In this document: in pieces, positions 1 through 5,341 of the stretch
Layout of the letters: each line of letters begins with the position of its first letter
How positions within the stretch are numbered: position 1 is the first letter of the stretch
Assembly: GCA_029260155.1 (NCBI GenBank)
Contig: JAJDDU010000354.1
Span: forward strand, 1 to 11,234
DNA length: 11,234 nucleotides
Origin: Phycisphaerae bacterium
Lineage (GTDB): Bacteria > Planctomycetota > Phycisphaerae > UBA1845
Direction: 5' to 3'
Position numbers and translations under genes: made by a program
Notes under the pieces: generated by a model
Databases searched by the model: none
The model's input: the letters and a program-made list of their open reading frames with translations, nothing else
Told to the model about the DNA's origin: nothing

Positions 1-1515
1 CGCATCGGCGTACATCACCACAGTTTCATCTATTGCAAGGGGGCCGGTTGATCGAGCGAGTGTGGCTCGACCGGCATTGCCCGTCGAATCAAGCTTCACC
101 GCCGGACCGAGGGCGTCGTCGAAACTCAGCAGGACGAGACCGCCGGCGCCGTTGGCATCGGTGTCCGTACCGACAACCGCACTTGCAACACTCAAGCCAT
201 CGGCAAACGTGACCAGTCGGCCATGCCCGTCGTCGTTTCGATTGAGCGAGGCGAGGTCCGTACCCGAGCTGGAATCGTTGAGCGTGATCTCTCCTCCTGC
301 GGCCAGATCAGTCAGCACGGTGACGTCGCCGTTGTTATCGAGGAACAAGGCATCGACGGGATTGCCGTCCGACGCGTCGAGCGAGTGACCGTCACCTCCA
401 CCGGCGATAACCGCCGTTGTCTGAAGCGAGCCGTCGGGGAACTTGATGCCGTCGACACCGGGCGTTCCGGAAATGTGCAGCTTGGCTTCGGGGTTGACGG
501 TGCCAAGACCAAGGCGCCCGCTAAAGTAACCCCTTCCGCCTTGGAAGTAACCGGAGAAGCCCAGGGGCGATGACGTTGTGCCGTAGACGCCCATGGCCGA
601 GCCGACCGTGGCTGTGTTGACACCGCGCACGCCTTGGCCGCTTGGCGAATTCGACTCGCCAAGAACGCCCCAGCCAGAAGAGCCTTGAGCCTTACCATGC
701 ACGCCAACCCCCCCGCCTCCATTGGTATGACCGTAAGCGCCAACGCCGCCCGCTCCAGTTGCGTAGAAATCCCCGGCGATATTCGGCGGCGTGCCTTGTC
801 CATCCGGTGTGGTGGCTCGGGCGGCGATGGCCAGGCGGGCCTCACCCGACGCGACCGCCGTAATCGCAGTGGCCTCCAGACCGGTGGATGTCGCCTCGAT
901 CGCGCTGTACTCCGGGCTCTCGATCGACACCACGATGCCTGGTGCTTCCTCGCCAGTGGTGGTCACAATAATACCAGGCCAGGAATCTTCGGCGAACACA
1001 TTGAACCGACCAAACCCGCTCGTTGGCACTGCGCCAACCGTCACCGCCCCGGCATCGTAGAAAATGTGACTCGACGGTCCCGCGTTCCAGGGTGATTCCC
1101 CTCCGCCCCCGTTCAGCGCGTGCAGCGCATAGGGCACGGGGGTAAGCGCGTGACGCGGGTCGAGCATCGTGGGTGTACCGCCGCCTGCGGGTGACCGAAC
1201 TTCGATCTCCAGCCAACGAGCGTCGCCGCCGAATGCCATTACCCCGAAGTCGATATCGACCGTGAACAGTCCGTTAACGACCGTAACATTGTCGACGAAT
1301 ACCGTCGAGCCGACTTGGTTGCCGCCGGTGTCGTCGTCCCAGAGCGCGAACCTGAAGTCGGCTGTGTCGTTCAGCGGACCGCCGAGTAGCTTCAGTTGCC
1401 CCTGATAGGTGAACCCCGTACCCAGGGGAGCCCCCATGGACACCCCCGGCGATGCCATCAGCGCGAGTGCGGCCGCCCCGATCGCAATCGTGCTACCTCG
1501 TGGCTTGTAGATCAT
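1..1515 (-). CDS. Secreted tail-fibre-like surface protein, C-terminus outside the window
   Basis: The minus strand is open from an ATG at 1515 to base 1, giving 505 residues without a stop, so the gene is partial only because of the window edge. A good Shine-Dalgarno AAGGAG (1529-1524) lies 8 bases before the ATG. Residues 1-28 look like a Sec signal peptide: a basic start, an AIGAAALALMA core, and probable cleavage near SMG/A. Next comes GTGFTYQGQL (about 32-41), a motif I associate with planctomycete secreted proteins. About residues 255-330 are Gly-rich with repeated GVxG/GVYG units (GVGAYG, GVGVHG, GWGVLG, GVRG, GVYG). These lead into a segment around 335-365 containing GLGT.NPEAKLHISG and FPDGSLQTTA, which resembles phage tail fibres and bacterial surface fibres. 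Resemblance is from memory of these families. Its role, perhaps adhesion or a surface fibre, is inferred. Confidence 0.85.
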   Translation of the reverse strand, partial: MIYKPRGSTIAIGAAALALMASPGVSMGAPLGTGFTYQGQLKLLGGPLNDTADFRFALWDDDTGGNQVGSTVFVDNVTVVNGLFTVDIDFGVMAFGGDARWLEIEVRSPAGGGTPTMLDPRHALTPVPYALHALNGGGGESPWNAGPSSHIFYDAGAVTVGAVPTSGFGRFNVFAEDSWPGIIVTTTGEEAPGIVVSIESPEYSAIEATSTGLEATAITAVASGEARLAIAARATTPDGQGTPPNIAGDFYATGAGGVGAYGHTNGGGGVGVHGKAQGSSGWGVLGESNSPSGQGVRGVNTATVGSAMGVYGTTSSPLGFSGYFQGGRGYFSGRLGLGTVNPEAKLHISGTPGVDGIKFPDGSLQTTAVIAGGGDGHSLDASDGNPVDALFLDNNGDVTVLTDLAAGGEITLNDSSSGTDLASLNRNDDGHGRLVTFADGLSVASAVVGTDTDANGAGGLVLLSFDDALGPAVKLDSTGNAGRATLARSTGPLAIDETVVMYADA

Positions 1516-1746
1516 CCGTCTTTCTCCTTCTTGTCAGCGCTGTACGCTTGACATTGCAGCACTTCCTTCAAAAGAAACTCGCCAAGCTCAACGTCACCAT
1601 CGCGCGCCAATGGTAGGAACGCCGGGAGCGTCGATCGTCCCGCGAGCTTCAGTTTCTCTGCAGCGTCCGGAAAAACCGGCAGCCAGCGGCCTTGGGCTCG
1701 CTCAACGTGTCTCCGAGGCATGTCAATCGATGGCTGGACTTCGTCC

Positions 1747-1755
1747 TGGTATAAT
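1747..1755 (+). promoter_or_regulatory. Extended -10 promoter-like site
   Basis: The sequence TGGTATAAT is a perfect TATAAT with the TG of an extended -10 element. No recognisable -35 lies 16-18 bases upstream, which extended -10 promoters can do without. Transcription would start near 1762 and run rightward into two adjacent hairpins and the possible sigma-factor remnant. A match of this quality is uncommon by chance in GC-rich DNA, but the evidence is motif only. Confidence 0.35.
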
Positions 1756-1782
1756 GTCCGCGGCGTCGACACAGCACCGCCC

Positions 1783-1849
1783 CTGGGACCGTGAGACCCC
1801 AGCCTCCTGATGTAACGCAAGAAACGCGGTGGAAAGCTGCCATCAGAGG
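1783..1849 (+). other. Two adjacent hairpins, candidate structured RNA or leader
   Basis: CTGGG (1783-1787) pairs with CCCAG (1798-1802) around a 10-base loop. Directly next to it, CCT+CTGATG (1803-1805 and 1807-1812, with C1806 bulged) pairs with CATCAG+AGG (1841-1849), a 9-bp stem enclosing about 28 bases. Both lie 20-90 bases after the TGGTATAAT site, where a leader or small RNA would sit. I could not match the sequence to RNase P, tmRNA, SRP RNA or a known riboswitch. A small RNA is inference. Confidence 0.2.
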
Positions 1850-1875
1850 TCAAGGAATACTCGGTTCGGTGTTGC

Positions 1876-2049
1876 ATGCTCGCTGATAGGCCCCAAGACC
1901 TAACCCGAATCCTCAACGCCATCAGCACGGGCGGGCGCATTGGGGCCAGAGCCCCATTGGACAATAGTGTGCTCGGTCCGCGACTGCCCTCACCACTCAC
2001 CGTTTCCCAACTGTGCCCTTTGGCGTTGGCGCCACGTTCGAGTCATTGA
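1876..2049 (+). pseudogene. Possible N-terminal remnant of an ECF sigma-factor gene
   Basis: A 57-residue frame from ATG 1876 to TGA 2047-2049 begins MLADRPQDLTRILNAISTGG. The stretch DLTRILNAI resembles the start of planctomycete ECF sigma factors, which often open with D(V/L)TR(I/L)L.AI followed by an acidic/small segment and LLPLVYDELR. After about residue 20 the resemblance ends, and I did not find LLPLVYDELR in the other plus-strand frames just downstream. It could therefore be a decayed gene end, or a chance match of about ten residues. The ATG has no well-placed Shine-Dalgarno. Confidence 0.25.
1941..1956. repeat. Short GC-rich inverted repeat
   Basis: TGGGGC (1941-1946) and GCCCCA (1951-1956) form a perfect 6-bp stem with a CAGA loop. 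It is not followed by a T-run, so it is not a standard intrinsic terminator. It lies at the point where the sigma-factor-like resemblance is lost. Confidence 0.35.
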
Positions 2050-2070
2050 GCGGTTGCGACGGGATTGGAC

Positions 2071-2089
2071 ATCCGCATCACGTGCGGAT
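2071..2089. repeat. Perfect 7-bp inverted repeat
   Basis: ATCCGCA (2071-2077) and TGCGGAT (2083-2089) are exact reverse complements around the 5-base spacer TCACG. The site could be a hairpin or a dyad for a DNA-binding protein. No T-run follows. It lies about 330 bases before the start of the peptidase-like gene, too far to be an obvious operator. Confidence 0.4.
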
Positions 2090-2421
2090 TGCGTGGAAGG
2101 TGTACCTATTGGGTCAAGCTGATGTTGTGCCGGCGGCGCGTCTCGCGTCCCTTGGATTTGTCTGGGGCGTGTGCCGTGAACGGCATCGGCGACAATATCG
2201 GCTCTCGTGGAGTGGGGACCCCGCGCCGGCGCTTGGGGCTCGGAATCGGCGGATTGGTCGAGGGACTCTTGGGGGTTTGCGTTTTTTGGGGGATTTGAGG
2301 GTGCGCACTTCGGTGGCGAAGATGTCGGCCAATTCGACGATGTATGCGGTCAAGTGCTTGTGCTTGGTGTATGATGTCATGGGACGCGGTGCGATCAAAT
2401 GGGCGCCGGCGGTGCCGGAGT

Positions 2422-3504
2422 ATGGAATCGGTGAATGGAGCGGGCGGCTTGCGAGGCAAACGCGGAAACGAATGGGTAACGGGCGTGGCGGTGACAGCCC
2501 TTGTCATTGCGACTGTGGGTCCGGGTGCGCATGGCTTCGGCGTAGTGCTGTCGCATGCGGACGCTTTGATCGAGGCTGAGTTGTCGGCTGAGTTGGGGAG
2601 CAAGTTTGCGTTTCGCCGTTCGGAGCACTTCATTCTGGCGCATCGGCTGGAGGAGCGTTTGGCGAGCGAGGTTCTCGGTTGGATGGAGATGACGTACGGG
2701 CGTGTGTTGCTCTTCTGTTCGGACAATCGTCTGGCTACAAGTCCGATCGATCGTCGCATGGTGAGTGTTTGCATCCCGCGGCCGAGCGTCGGTGGTGATG
2801 GCGGGGGCGGCGGCGCGCCAGCGGTCCAACCGTTGAGCGGTTTTTACGACTTGGCGATGAAGCGATCGTATTTCGATGCGGAGTGGCTGGTGCGTGGCGT
2901 GCGTGCGGGTGCTCCTTCGATTCTTGAAGAGGCGGCCCGTGTCACGGTGCAGCACGAGATTGCGCATCAATCACTGGATTTGTTGTGTCCGACGATCAGC
3001 GAGCGTATGCCGGATTGGCTGGCGGAGGGGTTGGCGTGTTCGTTTGAGGTGGCTGGTGAGGCGGGTGTGACGGGGTTTCGTCAGCCGAACCCGTGGCGTC
3101 TGAAGGATGCGATCGGGTGTTTGTCTCCGGGTGAGCAGGCGTCGAGCCGACGTTCCGCGTGTGTGATCGAGCGTGTGTTGCGGGATGAGGCTGGGACGCG
3201 TTATCACTGGGAATCGGGTTCAGGTGCTGCCGATGGCAGAAGCGATGCTTCTTCGCGTTCTCCGACATGGTATGCGGCATCTTGGGCCGTTGTGTTTTAC
3301 CTTCAAACGGAGCGACCGGAGTCATTCCGGGCGTATTTGCACTCTTTGATGACGAGCCCTGCGATACCAAGCGCATCGGAACACGCGCGGTCGTTTGAAC
3401 GGTTCTTCGGGCCGATCGATACGGCGTTGCGGGTTGGCGTTCTGGAGGCGTTGGAGCGCGTTCGAGGGGAATCTCTCCCCTGCGGCCCGCCAGCGGGTCC
3501 GTGA
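2422..3504 (+). CDS. Exported putative zinc metallopeptidase (peptidase MA / DUF1570-like)
   Basis: The chosen ATG gives 360 residues. The start is followed by a basic stretch (RGKRGNEW) and a hydrophobic segment at about 19-34, ending near AHG, which fits a signal peptide or N-terminal anchor. An early segment, about residues 61-98 (FAFRRSEHFILAH...), resembles the N-terminal part of DUF1570-type proteins. The catalytic-type motif HEIAH is at 178-182 and PDWLAEGLA at 197-205. This HExxH plus downstream W-L-x-E-G pattern is typical of gluzincin-like peptidase MA families, with E202 as the likely third zinc ligand. A Gly-rich loop lies near 124-132. The substrate is unknown. No useful Shine-Dalgarno is visible; GGAG sits only one base before the ATG. 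An upstream in-frame ATG at 2374 is possible but spoils the signal peptide. Palindromic repeats follow the gene. Confidence 0.85.
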   Translation: MESVNGAGGLRGKRGNEWVTGVAVTALVIATVGPGAHGFGVVLSHADALIEAELSAELGSKFAFRRSEHFILAHRLEERLASEVLGWMEMTYGRVLLFCSDNRLATSPIDRRMVSVCIPRPSVGGDGGGGGAPAVQPLSGFYDLAMKRSYFDAEWLVRGVRAGAPSILEEAARVTVQHEIAHQSLDLLCPTISERMPDWLAEGLACSFEVAGEAGVTGFRQPNPWRLKDAIGCLSPGEQASSRRSACVIERVLRDEAGTRYHWESGSGAADGRSDASSRSPTWYAASWAVVFYLQTERPESFRAYLHSLMTSPAIPSASEHARSFERFFGPIDTALRVGVLEALERVRGESLPCGPPAGP

Positions 3505-3542
3505 CATTTCCGGTGGTCTGGAATCGGATGCGACGTGCAAAG

Positions 3543-3565
3543 CACTGGCGGGCAAGCCGCCAGTG
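3543..3565. repeat. Strong 9-bp palindrome, probable dispersed intergenic repeat
   Basis: CACTGGCGG (3543-3551) and CCGCCAGTG (3557-3565) are exact complements around GCAAG. The stem stands 38 bases after the peptidase stop codon, with no T-run, so it acts more like a REP-type palindrome or an mRNA 3'-end stabiliser than a standard terminator. From memory, CACTGGCGG..CCGCCAGTGGCACCC-like palindromes recur between genes in planctomycete genomes. That is not checked here. Confidence 0.6.
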
Positions 3566-3583
3566 GCACCCGCCAAACACGAT

Positions 3584-3598
3584 GCCACAAGCAGTGGC
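3584..3598. repeat. Second hairpin, possible degenerate copy of the preceding palindrome
   Basis: GCCAC (3584-3588) pairs with GTGGC (3594-3598) around AAGCA. The string CAAGC-AGTGGC-CACCC here parallels CAAGC-CGCC-AGTGGC-ACCC in the first palindrome 35 bases upstream, with the central CGCC missing. The rest of the 3505-3725 gap shows no gene. Confidence 0.4.
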
Positions 3599-3725
3599 CT
3601 CACCCTGAAGGACAGCGATGGTTGCTTGATGTATCGGGGTGGGCGTAGAATGCTGGAGTGGACCTGCGGGATGCAATCCGTGGGCGATGTTGGTGGGTCT
3701 AATTCGATCGGCGGTGCGGTGCGTT

Positions 3726-4700
3726 ATGGAATATCGTTTCCGTTTGGTTTGTTTGATGGGTGTAGCAGCGTGGTTGTCAACGGTCTCGGCCGGCTTTGGG
3801 CAGGAGCGAGCAGAGCGTTTGCGGTTCGACCCTGAGCGGGGCACTTGGCAGGAGCTTGCGAAGCTGGAGGCGGGCACTGCGGCGGGTGATCTGGCCATCG
3901 CGCGGGCTTCGTTCGCGGCGGAGGAATATGCCGGGGCGCGCAAGGCGATCAATCGTTGGCTGAAGGATTACGGTACGGGCAGTGAATTGTATCCGCAGGT
4001 GGTTCTTCTGCGTGCGCGGGTGGACAAAGCCCATCGCGATTACTACTTGGCCTACGGGAGACTTACGGAACTGCTCGATGAGTACGGCGGGACGGCGACG
4101 GCCAGCGAGGCTGCGGTCGAGATGTTCAACGTCGCGGAGGTGTTTCTGAGCGGGGTGCGGCGAAAGTTTTGGGGCATGCGTTTGCTGCGTGCGACGGACC
4201 TCGGCTTGGACATTTTGGATGACTTGGCTGTTCGGTTTCCGGAGACGGAGTTGGCGGAGCAGGCGATTAAGACGAAGGCGGATTATTTCTTCGCGCGTGG
4301 TGATTTCGGTCTCGCTGAGCTGGAGTACAGCCGATTAGCGCAGTCGTTTCCCCGGAGCCGGTATCGGCGTTATGCGATGCGTCGCAGTGCGGATTCGGCG
4401 CTGGCGAGCTTCGGCGGCATGCGTTTCGACGACGCTCCGCTGGTTGAGGCTGAGGAGCGGTATCGGGATTACGCGGCGCAGTATCGAGGCTTGGCGGAGC
4501 AGGAGCAGGTCGGTCTGATTCTGGAGGACATTCAGGAGCGGCGTGCGGCGAAGGAATTCGATATCGGTGCGTACTACGACAAAACGCACCAACACGATGC
4601 GGCGACGTTTTACTATCGGTCTACGATCAAGTATTGGCCGGATACGATCGCGTCTCGAAAAGCGCTGGGCGCATTGCAGCTGGTGGGTGAGGGTCCGTAA
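3726..4700 (+). CDS. BamD-like outer-membrane assembly TPR protein
   Basis: The 324-residue product opens with a signal peptide: MEYRFR, then a hydrophobic core to about residue 20, with probable cleavage after VSA (22). The rest is helical TPR-type sequence. A repeat near 45-80 has alternating small and aromatic residues (AIARASFAAEEYAGARKAI), another covers about 165-215 (FFARGDFGLAELEYSRLAQ), and the last ends near 315 (FDIGAYYDKTHQHDAATFYY then IKYWPDT). The closing unit resembles the YxxRGxYxAAxxxFxxxxxxYPDT pattern of BamD, which works with BamA in outer-membrane protein insertion. There is no lipobox Cys, unlike E. coli BamD, so it may be periplasmic or anchored another way. The stop overlaps the next start as TAATG, suggesting translational coupling. 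A GTG at 3639 and an ATG at 3687 are alternative starts without better ribosome sites. Confidence 0.8.
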   Translation: MEYRFRLVCLMGVAAWLSTVSAGFGQERAERLRFDPERGTWQELAKLEAGTAAGDLAIARASFAAEEYAGARKAINRWLKDYGTGSELYPQVVLLRARVDKAHRDYYLAYGRLTELLDEYGGTATASEAAVEMFNVAEVFLSGVRRKFWGMRLLRATDLGLDILDDLAVRFPETELAEQAIKTKADYFFARGDFGLAELEYSRLAQSFPRSRYRRYAMRRSADSALASFGGMRFDDAPLVEAEERYRDYAAQYRGLAEQEQVGLILEDIQERRAAKEFDIGAYYDKTHQHDAATFYYRSTIKYWPDTIASRKALGALQLVGEGP

Positions 4701-5206
4701 TGAAGCGATTTTTGTGCCAAGTGGGGCGATTTTCAGCGGTCGCGGCGATGTTTGCGTCGTGGGGCTGCGGATATTCAACGACGCGCCCGTTTCGTGACGA
4801 TATTCAGACGGTGCATGTTGCGATGTTCGCCTCGAAGGATTTTCGGCGGGAGCTGGAGTTCTCTTTGTCGGAGGCAATCGCGAAGCGTGTTGAAATGGAC
4901 ACGCCGTATCGGTTGGCACGGCGTGCGGATGCGGACAGCGAACTGAGCGGCGAGATTCTGCAGGTTCGCGAAAACGTCCTTGGGACGGATTTTCGCACGG
5001 ATCGGCCTCGCGAGCAGGGCGTGACGATCGTAAGCCGGTGGCGGTGGAAGGATCTGCGATCGGGTGAGATACTGAGGGAGTATCCGCGATTCTTGCATAC
5101 AACAACGTACATTCCCCCGGTTGGCGAGACGTTTTCGACCGGTGCGACGCGTGGGGTCGAGGGGATGGCCGTGCGGATTGTCGGGATGATGGAAAAAGAG
5201 TGGTAA
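4700..5206 (+). CDS. LptE-like lipopolysaccharide-assembly lipoprotein
   Basis: A 168-residue protein with a short N-terminal hydrophobic segment ending in WGC-GYS, with Cys23 as the probable lipidation site. The lipobox is weak because Trp replaces the usual small residue two before the Cys. The mature start CGYS and the following segments (DIQTVHVAMFASKDFRRELE, LSEAIAKRVEMDTPYRL, ADSELSGEILQVRENV) follow the LptE pattern: the CGYxL start, I.tI.vp.f.n, E..lt.al...i, and a strand with L.G.I. In Gram-negative bacteria LptE plugs LptD for lipopolysaccharide insertion. The ATG shares one base with the TAA of the BamD-like gene. The assignment rests on pattern and context, and LptE families are very divergent. 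Confidence 0.8.
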   Translation: MKRFLCQVGRFSAVAAMFASWGCGYSTTRPFRDDIQTVHVAMFASKDFRRELEFSLSEAIAKRVEMDTPYRLARRADADSELSGEILQVRENVLGTDFRTDRPREQGVTIVSRWRWKDLRSGEILREYPRFLHTTTYIPPVGETFSTGATRGVEGMAVRIVGMMEKEW

Positions 5207-5218
5207 TTGCGCTATGAT
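5190..5218 (+). promoter_or_regulatory. Possible ftsH promoter
   Basis: TGGAAA (5190-5195, 4 of 6 with TTGACA) and TATGAT (5213-5218, 5 of 6 with TATAAT) are separated by 17 bases. Transcription would start about 115 bases before the ftsH ATG. It overlaps the end of the LptE-like gene, so ftsH may also be read from upstream. The gap 5207-5341 holds no convincing gene. A second weak extended -10 (TGGTATATC) lies at 5307-5315. Confidence 0.3.
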
Positions 5219-5341
5219 GGTAAGTGGCGAGTTGGGCGCTTTGGGAAGACTGTTGCGAAGTGCTCCCCTTCGGGTCGCCACGACGCGGCTTGGCGAGTTT
5301 TGTGCGTGGTATATCGACCGCGCGACTGGAGTTGATTGGTG

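Larger units (their letters stand above)
1516..2421. other. Intergenic region of about 900 bases without a convincing gene
   Basis: No reading frame here has clear family resemblance over its length. The longest is a minus-strand frame at 1512-2000 that ends in an ATGA overlap with the fibre-protein start. Its codon use is mixed and no domain is recognisable. The region does hold a promoter-like TGGTATAAT, two adjacent hairpins (1783-1849), a possible ECF sigma-factor remnant (1876-2049), inverted repeats at 1941-1956 and 2071-2089, and a cluster of G-runs at 2262-2301. From about 2100 onward the plus strand is strongly G/T-rich, which produces long Pro/Arg/Thr-rich shadow frames on the minus strand. 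Confidence 0.6.

Noticed and set aside
1721..1726. Perfect minus-strand TTGACA as a -35 for the fibre gene
   Set aside because: No acceptable -10 follows at 16-18 bases; the position gives GAGCGA-like sequence.
1512..2000. 162-codon minus-strand frame ending in ATGA at the fibre-protein start
   Set aside because: The ATGA overlap is suggestive of coupling, but codon use is mixed, no domain is recognisable, and it runs antisense through the promoter-like and sigma-like elements.
2114..2398. Minus-strand 94-codon frame with a coding-looking start (MTSYTKHKHLTAYIVELADI)
   Set aside because: The first 30 codons look plausible, but the rest turns into Pro/Arg-rich shadow sequence expected from the G/T-rich plus strand, and no family is recognised.
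5262..5275. CCCCTTCGGG as a terminator hairpin between the LptE-like gene and ftsH
   Set aside because: Only two or three base pairs can form and there is no T-run.
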